A stretch of DNA of 42,081 nucleotides. Origin: Sandarakinorhabdus glacialis. Its GTDB lineage: Bacteria; Pseudomonadota; Alphaproteobacteria; Sphingomonadales; Sphingomonadaceae. The position numbers were made by a program, and so were the translations under genes. The stretch is from NCBI RefSeq assembly GCF_014643455.1, contig NZ_BMJM01000016.1, forward strand, positions 1-42,081, read 5' to 3'. Below the pieces are notes generated by a model. The model worked only from the letters and a program-made list of their open reading frames with translations, was not told where the DNA came from and searched no databases. Shown here in pieces: positions 16,059 to 22,792 of this stretch (position 1 is its first letter; the number at the start of each line of letters is the position of its first letter).

Positions 16059-17519
16059 TTGCGCACAAGCAAGACGCATCCTTTGCAGATCGCCGAAGTC
16101 TGCGCAGCGCCGGGCTATGGCAAAGTCGGCATCACATTCTGCCCAGGGAAAAAGCAGCCAGGCGCCATGACCGGCGGCTGGGACCGCGACCTAGGTATCG
16201 ATCTCGATGCCGTTGCCGACTGGGGCGCCGCGGCCGTCGTGTCGCTAATCGAAGACCATGAGTTGAAGGCGCTTCATGTCGCGGAGCTCGGAAAGATGAC
16301 GCGACAGCGACACATGACATGGTTCCACATGCCGATACGCGATGTGTCGGTTCCCGACGCCCAGTTCGAATTAGCGTGGCGTGATGCAGCGGAAGGGCTG
16401 CGCGCGCGCCTTCGCGACGGCTTCAACGTGCTTGTGCATTGCAAGGGTGGCCTTGGCCGAGCGGGCACAGTGGGCGCCCGTTTGTTAATCGAGCTTGGCA
16501 TGTCGCCCGCATCTGCAATTTCAGCGGTTCGAGCGGCCCGACCGGGCGCAATAGAGACCAATGCTCAGGAAACCTATGTCAGGGCGCTACAAGCGGCGCC
16601 TGAGGCCTTTCCAGATACTTCCGGGGTAGGAGTGCAGGATCGCGCAGCTGGCGCCTTGCTAGGGCTTGCTGCGGGCGATGCCGTGGGCACCACACTGGAG
16701 TTCAAACCAAGGGATCGTTACCCCCAGCTGACCGATATGATCGGCGGCGGGCCGTTTGGCCTGAAAGCTGGCGAATGGACCGATGACACCGCCATGGCAC
16801 TGGCGCTTGCAGACTCACTCTTTGACAAGTCCAATCTTGATGAAGCTGACTTAATGCGTCGGTTCGTTCAATGGCGACAGGACGGCGTCTATTCCTGCAC
16901 TGGTCACTGTTTTGACATCGGAATGACGACTTCAGCCGCCTTGTCGCGTTGGCAAAAGACGGGCGATCCTGTTGCCGGTTCAACCGAGCCCAACACCGCT
17001 GGGAATGGCAGCCTCATGCGCCTGTCACCCGTTGCAATCCGGTTCTTCAAAGATCGTCCACGGCTTCGTGATGTCGCAGCCCGACAAAGCCGTACGACAC
17101 ACGCGGCGCCTGAAGCTGTTGATGCATGCGTGGCTTTTGCAGACGCTCTGGCTGACGCGATCGAGGGGCGACCCAGGACAGAAGTCATGCGCAGCCGTGG
17201 GGACGGTATGTCGGGCTCGATTGCAACCATAATGGCCGGATCGTGGCGCGGAAGGGCTCGGCCGAAAGTCAAAGCGTCAGGCTATGTCGCGCATTCATTG
17301 GAGGCGTCGATGTGGTCGGTCGGTCGAGCAGGAAGCTATCAGGAAGCTGTGCTGCTGGCCGCCAATTTGGGCGATGATGCCGACACGACTGCCGCGATCA
17401 CCGGTCAGCTTGCCGGCGCCTTGTACGGGGTTACTGGAATCCCGGAAGGGTGGTTAGACAAACTTGCCTGGCGACCGCGGATTTGGGGAATGGCTAAAGC
17501 ACTACTGAGCGACGATTGA
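16059..17519 (+). CDS. Fusion of a tyrosine/dual-specificity phosphatase and an ADP-ribosylglycohydrolase
   Basis: The N-terminal domain (about 1-185) has the CX5R phosphatase loop VHCKGGLGRAGT (Cys 128, Arg 134), preceded by candidate general-acid aspartates in MPIRDVSVPD. The C-terminal domain (about 195-486) is a DraG-type ADP-ribosylglycohydrolase: GALLGLAAGDAVGTTLEF, the metal-binding WTDDTAMALALADSL, and NLGDDADTTAAITGQLAGALYG. It should therefore remove ADP-ribose, and perhaps phosphate, from proteins, RNA or metabolites. I favour TTG 16059 as start, with GGGAG seven bases upstream and the preceding stop at 16054-16056; a TTG at 16035 would overlap the lipoprotein gene by 22 bases. The fusion occurs in many bacteria, but its target is unknown. 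It is cargo of the tRNA-Leu island. Confidence 0.85.
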   Translation: MRTSKTHPLQIAEVCAAPGYGKVGITFCPGKKQPGAMTGGWDRDLGIDLDAVADWGAAAVVSLIEDHELKALHVAELGKMTRQRHMTWFHMPIRDVSVPDAQFELAWRDAAEGLRARLRDGFNVLVHCKGGLGRAGTVGARLLIELGMSPASAISAVRAARPGAIETNAQETYVRALQAAPEAFPDTSGVGVQDRAAGALLGLAAGDAVGTTLEFKPRDRYPQLTDMIGGGPFGLKAGEWTDDTAMALALADSLFDKSNLDEADLMRRFVQWRQDGVYSCTGHCFDIGMTTSAALSRWQKTGDPVAGSTEPNTAGNGSLMRLSPVAIRFFKDRPRLRDVAARQSRTTHAAPEAVDACVAFADALADAIEGRPRTEVMRSRGDGMSGSIATIMAGSWRGRARPKVKASGYVAHSLEASMWSVGRAGSYQEAVLLAANLGDDADTTAAITGQLAGALYGVTGIPEGWLDKLAWRPRIWGMAKALLSDD

Positions 17520-17522
17520 TCG

Positions 17523-17610
17523 AGCGCCAAGATTTTCCGAAATTATAAGCAATCTTGCCACATGACGGCTGGCGGTGTGCGCCGTCGCTGCCACACACCC
17601 AGCCGCTTGC
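17523..17610. repeat. 88-bp direct repeat copy 2; 3' end of the intact HUH gene
   Basis: This is the partner of 15327-15414. It covers the last 22 codons of the minus-strand HUH gene, its stop codon, and 20 bp beyond. The 39-bp perfect core includes the CAAGATT/AATCTTG hairpin and starts three bases after the fusion gene's stop. The two copies are in the same orientation, 2.2 kb apart. Confidence 0.85.
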
Positions 17611-18190
17611 CTATGACAATGCTGGCTTCACCCCGCCGTGGAAGGCCCAGGGAAGCGCCCGTGGCGTGATCGCAGCCCTTCAGCATATACTTCAACTTTC
17701 GTTTCAGATTGGCTTCATGCAAGGGCGACACGCCCGGCTGTGCGCCCGCGCCGTGTATCCGCTGGCATTGCATCACCCCTGCAACATATTGGCCAGGGAG
17801 CAGCGCCTTTGCCCATTCCAGCGGCTTGGTCCGAAACAACGGGTCAAGTTCGGCTGGCATATGCAACAGGATATGCACATGCGCTCCATTTTTGCGGCTG
17901 TTCTCCTGCACCCATGACCATGCCAGCCTATACCCGTTCAATCGCAGCCAATCCGCGATGCGCTTGATAAATGCCCCTGTAAGACGGGCATTACAGCTCG
18001 CATCCGCCCCGCCAAGCTGCCACAGGATGGTGATAAACCGGTTGAACGGCAGCCCGGCCGCCTTGGCACGGTGTGATGCATCGATCAGCAACCAGCATTG
18101 CCTCGCAGTCAGATGGCGTGACTTCCGCAGGGCGCTGTTACGCGCGCCGCCTCGCCCTGAAGGTCGCTGGCCTGTCACTGTTGATCGCAA
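17543..18190 (-). CDS. HUH-like Rep/endonuclease candidate, copy 2 (215 aa)
   Basis: The motifs, in order, are LTARQ (27-31), a motif-1-like PFNRFITIL (48-56), a canonical HUH site AHVHILLHMP (103-112; His 104, His 106), and YMLKG (168-172), the single-tyrosine motif with following Lys. These fit a one-tyrosine HUH enzyme that nicks single-stranded DNA during rolling-circle replication or transposition. It is a distant paralogue of the 1210-1983 gene, which has lost one His. The frame begins at TTG 18190 shortly after a stop, and a GTG five codons in is an alternative. An AlpA-like gene lies 137 bases upstream on the same strand. The family is not one I can name, and the enzymatic role is inferred from motifs only. 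Confidence 0.65.
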   Translation of the reverse strand: MRSTVTGQRPSGRGGARNSALRKSRHLTARQCWLLIDASHRAKAAGLPFNRFITILWQLGGADASCNARLTGAFIKRIADWLRLNGYRLAWSWVQENSRKNGAHVHILLHMPAELDPLFRTKPLEWAKALLPGQYVAGVMQCQRIHGAGAQPGVSPLHEANLKRKLKYMLKGCDHATGASLGLPRRGEASIVIGKRLGVWQRRRTPPAVMWQDCL

Positions 18191-18327
18191 GTCCTACCCT
18201 GTGCTTGGCAGGGGGCACATGCAGCCCCTTGAAATACCACGCATGCGCCGCTGTAAGGCGATATGACGGGGCACCCTGTGGGACAGATGCTCGCAAGTTT
18301 CAAAACCCGGTCAGGTGACGCGGCGAA

Positions 18328-18498
18328 TCAGGACTTGGGCAATGCATCAAACCAAAGCTTGGCGTCGCATTCCGCAATCCGCGTGGCTCGGCCAATCTTG
18401 CGAAATGCCAACCGGCCGGTGTTATGCTCCCGGTATACGGTCGAACGCGCAACGCCGAAGCGCCGCGTAAATTCCTTAATAGTCATGAGCCGGTCCAT
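18328..18498 (-). CDS. AlpA-family helix-turn-helix regulator, copy 2 (56 aa)
   Basis: This gene is short, but its start is strong: AGGAGG lies six bases before ATG 18498. The protein reads MDRLMTIKEFTRRFGV, then ARSTVYREHNTGRLAFRK and IGRATRIAECDAKLWFDAL, a complete AlpA-type winged helix: the TIKEFTRRFGVARSTVYR helix-turn-helix, the 'RKIGRATRI' wing, and a last helix. It parallels the AlpA-like protein at 2459-2641, sharing the IGR-x-(S/T)-RI core and the spacing. It probably regulates the integrase or acts as excision factor for the island and may control the HUH gene downstream. Confidence 0.85.
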   Translation of the reverse strand: MDRLMTIKEFTRRFGVARSTVYREHNTGRLAFRKIGRATRIAECDAKLWFDALPKS

Positions 18499-18631
18499 TT
18501 TGTGCCTCCTGAAGCGCCTTGATGGTTCCGGTTATCTCTGGGAACAGGCGGCGAACAGATGGCAAATCTTAACGCGATTTTATCATGATTCAACGGGCGG
18601 GCATTTCATCATGCCACAGGCGACTAATCTA

Positions 18632-19243
18632 TTATGCCGGCAGTCCAAGCACGGAGAGAAGTCTCGCCATCGGGATTGCCGTTGGGTGCCTTCCCGCAAG
18701 CTTAGCAATTTCCGCAATAGTCATTTCGGCGGGGGGCTCGCCGAGTTTATCTCGGTATCGAGCTAGCGCACCCTTTTTAGTTTCAGCAGGATACGAAACT
18801 AAATTCTGAAATCTGTTATCGTGAGCGATCAGCGCTTCGCCAGCGCGAAAATAATCAGCGTGCGGCCGGTAATTTTCGCTCTTTTTCCATGCGGCGCTCA
18901 AATAAGATGTCACCCGGTGCTTGGCAAGTTTTCCCATAATACGACGGTGTGTGGACGCGCGGCTCTGTCCAGGATATTTTTCGGCAAAGTCTTCCGCGAT
19001 AGCATTATTTTTGCGAAGTTCTTCGGGGATTTTGCCATCTAGCCAAGCATCCGCATCCGCTTGGACATAAGGTGCAAGTAGCGGCCAATCTGGTTCGACC
19101 TTTCGTCCGACCCGACCTTTGCAAAGCTTGGTTGCCGCGCAACGAACGGCCGCTTTGCCGTGCCGCTTGATCAAGGCTTGCAGCTCGGCTTCCACAAGCA
19201 GCTGTTCCGGTGATGCGCCAGATGCGCCTTGCAGATTGGTCAT
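18632..19243 (-). CDS. Unknown island protein (203 aa)
   Basis: I do not recognise the family. The protein is helical and basic, without membrane segments. An N-terminal region (LLVEAELQALIKRHGKAAVRCAATKL) is followed by a middle KNNAIAEDFAEKYPGQSRASTHRRIMGKLAKHRVTSYLSAAWKKSE that could contain a DNA-binding helical bundle. A C-terminal MTIAEIAKLAGRHPTAIPMARLLSVLGLP looks like a second short helix-turn-helix. The start ATG 19243 lies 25 bases downstream of the integrase stop, so it is probably in the integrase operon. A role in controlling excision or replication of the island is possible but unsupported. Confidence 0.6.
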   Translation of the reverse strand: MTNLQGASGASPEQLLVEAELQALIKRHGKAAVRCAATKLCKGRVGRKVEPDWPLLAPYVQADADAWLDGKIPEELRKNNAIAEDFAEKYPGQSRASTHRRIMGKLAKHRVTSYLSAAWKKSENYRPHADYFRAGEALIAHDNRFQNLVSYPAETKKGALARYRDKLGEPPAEMTIAEIAKLAGRHPTAIPMARLLSVLGLPA

Positions 19244-19267
19244 GGCGTTTCGTCCGTCCCTTTCACG

Positions 19268-20464
19268 TCACGGTTTTTGCGCACGCAGCTGATCCAGATA
19301 ATCACTCCACCATTTCGCCATCTTCACGCGTTCATCCCAGTATTGCCCGCGATGATACGCACCGCGTGTCGCATCACTATCACCATGCGCCAGCGCCCGT
19401 TCAATGGCATCGGGGTGCCACCGCCCGCTCTGGTTCAACAGTGTAGATGCAGTGGATCGCAAGCCATGGCCGGTCACTTCGTCATTTCCAAAGCCCATTC
19501 GCCGGAACGCGGCATTTACTGTGTTTTCGCTCATCGGCTTCAGCCGGGTCTGCATGGATGGGAACAGATAGGGCCAGCTGCCCGTCAGGTCGCGCAGCTC
19601 ATCGATCATGCCCAAAACTTGGCTCGATAGCGGCACAGAATGCGGCCGGCGCGCTTTCATCTTGCCAGCCGGTATCTGCCAGATCGCGTTTTCGATATCG
19701 AATTCGACCCATTCAGCGTGTCGCAGTTCGCCCGGCCGCACGAACACATGCGGCGCTATTCGCAACGCTAGCAGGGTCACCGGACTACCGTTGAAGCCGT
19801 CAATGGCCCGCAGCAGCGCGCCAAGCTTCTCAGGCTCCAGAATGGCCGCGTGATGCTTCACCTTGGGGGAAATCAGCCCGCCCTTCAGCAAGGCCGCAGG
19901 ATCAGCCTTTGCGCGATCCGTCGCCACAGCGAACCGAAACACCCGGCTGGCGAACGCGCGCACCCGGCGCGCAGTTTCGTGATGACCCTTGCGCTCTAGC
20001 TGTTTCAGCGGGGCGAGGATTTCCGAAGGCTCGATATCTACAATAGGCCGACGCCCGATTGCGGGGCGTAGCAGGTCAAGAAACCAGCGCGCCTTGATCA
20101 GTGTCGCATCGGATTTGCCTTCTCCCTCCAGCTTTGTGGCAATGAATTCCTCGGCAATGACCGCAAAGCTGTTGTCAGCATTGAGCTTAGCTTGAAGCTT
20201 TTCCCGCTTGCGTGCCATCGCTGGATCACGGTCCTCGGCAAGCATGGCACGCGCTTCATCCCGTTTGCGCCGCGCTGTCGCCAGCGACACTTCAGGATAT
20301 GCCCCCAAAGCTAGCCGCTTCTCCAGGCCGGCGTGCCGATATTTGAAACGCCATAGCTTCGATGCGTTCGGGCATACTTCGATATACAGCCCCTTCTCAT
20401 CAGCTCGCCGAAACGGCTTGGCAGCTGGCCGAAAAGCCCTGATTTCTGTGTCTTTTAGCGCCAT
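19268..20464 (-). CDS. Tyrosine integrase of the tRNA-Leu island (P4 type)
   Basis: This site-specific recombinase should insert and excise the island. The N-terminal DUF4102-type domain (MALKDTEIRAFRPAAKPFRRADEKGLYIEV, then WRFKYRHAGLEKRLALGAYPEVSLATARRKRDEAR) is characteristic of P4-like integrases. Catalytic residues are visible: Arg 243 in FVRPGELRHAEW, His 333 and Arg 336 in GHGLRSTAS, His 360 in ALAHGD and Tyr 370 in RGAYHRGQYWDERV. The length of 398 aa is typical. It ends the gene string adjacent to tRNA-Leu, reading away from it; the start codon overlaps an inverted copy of the ATGCCCCC motif (20462-20473), so the integrase may autoregulate by binding its own promoter. Confidence 0.95.
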   Translation of the reverse strand: MALKDTEIRAFRPAAKPFRRADEKGLYIEVCPNASKLWRFKYRHAGLEKRLALGAYPEVSLATARRKRDEARAMLAEDRDPAMARKREKLQAKLNADNSFAVIAEEFIATKLEGEGKSDATLIKARWFLDLLRPAIGRRPIVDIEPSEILAPLKQLERKGHHETARRVRAFASRVFRFAVATDRAKADPAALLKGGLISPKVKHHAAILEPEKLGALLRAIDGFNGSPVTLLALRIAPHVFVRPGELRHAEWVEFDIENAIWQIPAGKMKARRPHSVPLSSQVLGMIDELRDLTGSWPYLFPSMQTRLKPMSENTVNAAFRRMGFGNDEVTGHGLRSTASTLLNQSGRWHPDAIERALAHGDSDATRGAYHRGQYWDERVKMAKWWSDYLDQLRAQKP

Positions 20465-20523
20465 ATGGGGGCATCACCTGCACATGATTGCCCGCCATGC
20501 CCCCTGATATGCCCCCAAAGCTT
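20297..20523. promoter_or_regulatory. ATATGCCCCCAAAGCT motifs, likely recombinase arm sites (right)
   Basis: ATATGCCCCCAAAGCT occurs at 20297-20312 (inside the integrase gene) and again at 20507-20522. CATGCCCCCT lies at 20496-20505, and an inverted copy (ATATGGGGGCAT) covers the integrase start near 20463. The left end carries the same motif at 9795-9820. They cluster upstream of the integrase, between it and attR. Binding by the integrase or the AlpA-like protein is inferred. Confidence 0.5.
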
Positions 20524-20631
20524 GCGGATTGTAGGGGCATCGCGTGGGACAAACGGGCACTTCCAGAACCGGAATGTGCACGTTTCTCCATCGTTTGTCG
20601 ATACTTAGGGGGTCACCCTGATACAGGTGAC

Positions 20632-20718
20632 TGGTGCCCGGAAGAGGACTCGAACCTCCACGCCCTTACGAGCGCTAGCACCTGAAGCTAGTGCGTCTAC
20701 CAATTCCGCCATCCGGGC
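20632..20718 (-). tRNA. tRNA-Leu (anticodon CAG)
   Basis: The acceptor stem GCCCGGA pairs with TCCGGGC, followed by A and an encoded CCA. The anticodon arm is CTAGC-TTCAGGT-GCTAG with anticodon CAG (reads CUG). A long variable arm (GCTCGTAAGGGCG) is present as expected for leucine tRNAs, and the T arm is TGGAGG-TTCGAGT-CCTCTT-like. The gene is intact although the island has used its 3' end as attachment site. Just beyond the CCA end, GTCACC/GGTGAC (20612-20631) forms a small hairpin that may terminate it. Confidence 0.97.
20638..20654. repeat. attR: attachment core inside tRNA-Leu
   Basis: The 17-bp sequence identical to 9726-9742 lies in the T arm and acceptor stem of tRNA-Leu, the usual crossover position of P4-type integrases. 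Integration restores a complete tRNA. Confidence 0.85.
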
Positions 20719-20819
20719 ACGGGGTAGGAGGGGGCGGTTACGGGCCAGCGAACGCCTTGTCAATCACAACCGCTGTTTTGCGCCGCGACAGCATCGAATG
20801 CCTGCGCTAAAGGGCCGCC

Positions 20820-21794
20820 ATGACTGAAATCCATTCCGTACTCGCTCCTGATTCCCTTGTCACCGTCGTCGGTGGCTCGGGATTCCTGGGCAAATACATC
20901 GTCCAGCGTCTCGCCGAGCGCGGGCACCGCGTCCGTGTCGCGGTCCGCCACCCCGAACGCGCCTTGTTCCTGAAACCGCTCGGCGGCCTTGGCCAGATCC
21001 AGATCGTCCGCGGCGACATCAAGTCGGATGCATCGATGGCCGCAGCCTTCGAAGGCGCCGCCGCCGGGGTCAATCTGGTCGGTATCCTCGATCAGAAATC
21101 CGGCCAGACTTTCAAGGCTGTCCAGGCCGAAGGTGCCGGCCGCGCCGCCCGTGCCGCCGCTGCTGCCGGCATCGGCCATTATGTGCAGGTGTCCGCGATC
21201 GGCGCCGACGCGGGGTCGCCGGTCCCCTACGCCCGCACCAAGGCCGAAGGCGAGGCTGCCGTCCTGGCCGCCATCCCGACCGCCGTCATCCTGCGTCCCA
21301 GCCTTGTCGTCGGCCGCGAGGACCAGTTCCTCAACCGTTTCGCCGCCATGGCACGCACGGCACCGGTGCTGCCCGTCATCGCGGGCAACACCCGCTTCCA
21401 GCCGGTCTATGTCCTCGATGTCGCCGCTGCCGCCGTCGCCGCGCTCTCCAGCAGCGAAGCCGCTGGCCGAACCTTCGAGCTCGGCGGCCCGGATGTCCTC
21501 AGCTTCCGCGCCATCCTGCAGATGATCAACCGCGAAACCCGCCACGGCCGCAGGCTGGTGGAGGTTCCTGCCGGGATCGCAAAGCTAATGGCCCGGCTCG
21601 GCGATATCCTGCCGTTCGTGCCGATGACATCGGACCAGCTCGCCATGCTGCAGAACGACAATATCGTCGGCGCCAATAGCCTCGGGCTGGCCGATCTCGG
21701 CATCACGCCGACCCCGATGGCAGCGTTCGCCCCCGCCATGCTCGAACGCTTCCGCCCCAGCGGCCGCTTCAACCGCGAAGAAATCGCGGCCTGA
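20820..21794 (+). CDS. NDUFA9-like NAD(P)-binding protein (complex I assembly/associated family)
   Basis: This is an atypical short-chain dehydrogenase/epimerase-fold protein of 324 aa. The N-terminal VTVVGGSGFLGKYIVQRLAERGHRVRVAVR is the dinucleotide-binding motif. GVNLVGILDQKSGQTFKAVQAEGAGRAARAA, VQVSAIGADAGSPVPYARTKAEGEAAV and LRPSLVVGREDQFLNRFAAMAR are typical of the complex I NDUFA9 family. The YxxxK pair (YARTK) is kept. In mitochondria the homologue is a structural complex I subunit; in bacteria the role is less clear. It begins about 100 bases from tRNA-Leu and lies 34 bases upstream of uppP, so the pair is probably co-transcribed. Confidence 0.88.
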   Translation: MTEIHSVLAPDSLVTVVGGSGFLGKYIVQRLAERGHRVRVAVRHPERALFLKPLGGLGQIQIVRGDIKSDASMAAAFEGAAAGVNLVGILDQKSGQTFKAVQAEGAGRAARAAAAAGIGHYVQVSAIGADAGSPVPYARTKAEGEAAVLAAIPTAVILRPSLVVGREDQFLNRFAAMARTAPVLPVIAGNTRFQPVYVLDVAAAAVAALSSSEAAGRTFELGGPDVLSFRAILQMINRETRHGRRLVEVPAGIAKLMARLGDILPFVPMTSDQLAMLQNDNIVGANSLGLADLGITPTPMAAFAPAMLERFRPSGRFNREEIAA

Positions 21795-21828
21795 AGCCCG
21801 GGGCTTCGACTGACAGGGTGCTGATTTA

Positions 21829-22632
21829 ATGGAACAAAGCCTGTTCGACGTGATCCTGCTCGGGATCATCGAAGGTCTCACCGAATTCCTGCCGGTTTCC
21901 TCGACCGGGCATTTGATCCTCGCCAGCGAGCTGCTCGGCTTCAAGGGCGAGGCCGAACTGGCGTTCAAGATCGCCATCCAGCTCGGTGCCATCCTGGCTG
22001 TCGTCGTGGCCTACCGGCAGCGCTTTGCCAACGTCATCGCCGGCCTCGCCCACCGCGATCCCCAGGCCATCGCCTTCACGCGCAACATCTTTCTCGGCTT
22101 CGTGCCGGCGATGGTCATTGGCGTGTTCGCCTATGAAACCATCAAGATCATGCTCGAATCGCCGTTGACCGTCGCCATCGCGCTGATCGTCGGCGGCATC
22201 GCCATCCTTGTCATCGAGCGCATGGCCCATACCGCCCGCTATCCCAGTGTCGAGGCCATTCCCGGCGAGACCGCACTCTTCATCGGCATCGGCCAGTGCC
22301 TCGCCATGATCCCCGGCGTTTCGCGGTCGGGCGCCACCATAATGGGCGGCCTGCTGGCCGGCGTCGAACGCAAGACCGCCGCCGAATACAGCTTCTTCCT
22401 CGCTGTCCCGACGATGACCGCGGCAACAGCCTATGCGCTCTACAAGAACCGCGACTCGCTTGCCATGAGCGACCTGACCGCCATCGGCATCGGCTTTACC
22501 GTTGCATTCCTGGTCGCCCTTGCCGTCGTGAAGGGCTTCGTGGCCATCGTCGGCCGCTACGGTTTTGCACCTTTTGCCTGGTACCGAATCGTCGTCGGAT
22601 CAACTGCCTTGGTGATGTTGCTCAGCCGTTAA
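21829..22632 (+). CDS. uppP: Undecaprenyl-diphosphatase
   Basis: This integral membrane phosphatase recycles undecaprenyl diphosphate to the lipid carrier monophosphate used for peptidoglycan and surface polysaccharides. BacA/UppP motifs are present: the Glu-rich IEGLTEFLPVSSTGHLIL near the N terminus and PGVSRSGATIMGGLLAG in the second half. About eight hydrophobic segments span 267 aa. It may confer some bacitracin tolerance, as known for the family. It follows the NDUFA9-like gene; the next gene (gltD) is 160 bases downstream, probably with its own promoter. Confidence 0.95.
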   Translation: MEQSLFDVILLGIIEGLTEFLPVSSTGHLILASELLGFKGEAELAFKIAIQLGAILAVVVAYRQRFANVIAGLAHRDPQAIAFTRNIFLGFVPAMVIGVFAYETIKIMLESPLTVAIALIVGGIAILVIERMAHTARYPSVEAIPGETALFIGIGQCLAMIPGVSRSGATIMGGLLAGVERKTAAEYSFFLAVPTMTAATAYALYKNRDSLAMSDLTAIGIGFTVAFLVALAVVKGFVAIVGRYGFAPFAWYRIVVGSTALVMLLSR

Positions 22633-22644
22633 CAAGTCATATAA

Positions 22645-22657
22645 GGCCGAATCGGCC
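22645..22657. promoter_or_regulatory. Short palindrome in the uppP-gltD gap
   Basis: GGCCGA-A-TCGGCC is a perfect palindrome in the 160-base intergenic region before gltD. It lacks a T-run, so it is more likely a regulator site than a terminator. No sigma-54 (GG-N10-GC) promoter could be recognised with confidence in this gap. Confidence 0.3.
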
Positions 22658-22792
22658 GTAATAATGTGTGTCCTGAGCGTGATTAAATTATACTATGGCG
22701 TAATTAGGTCAACAAAGCTGTCCCATCGACGATTATTCGCGTGACTCGCACTAGCATCGTCGCTACGCAAAGCGTCGAAAGGGGCGGTAGCC

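Larger units (their letters stand above)
9726..20654. mobile_element. tRNA-Leu genomic island (10.9 kb)
   Basis: This is an integrative island bounded by a 17-bp direct repeat (9726-9742 and 20638-20654), the right copy lying in the 3' part of tRNA-Leu. The integrase gene is the last gene before the tRNA, oriented away from it. The cargo includes type III-like restriction-modification genes, an AlpA regulator, an HUH-like protein and a phosphatase/ADP-ribosylglycohydrolase gene. There are no conjugation genes, so it is not a self-transmissible ICE as seen; it could be a mobilisable or satellite-type island. Confidence 0.85.
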
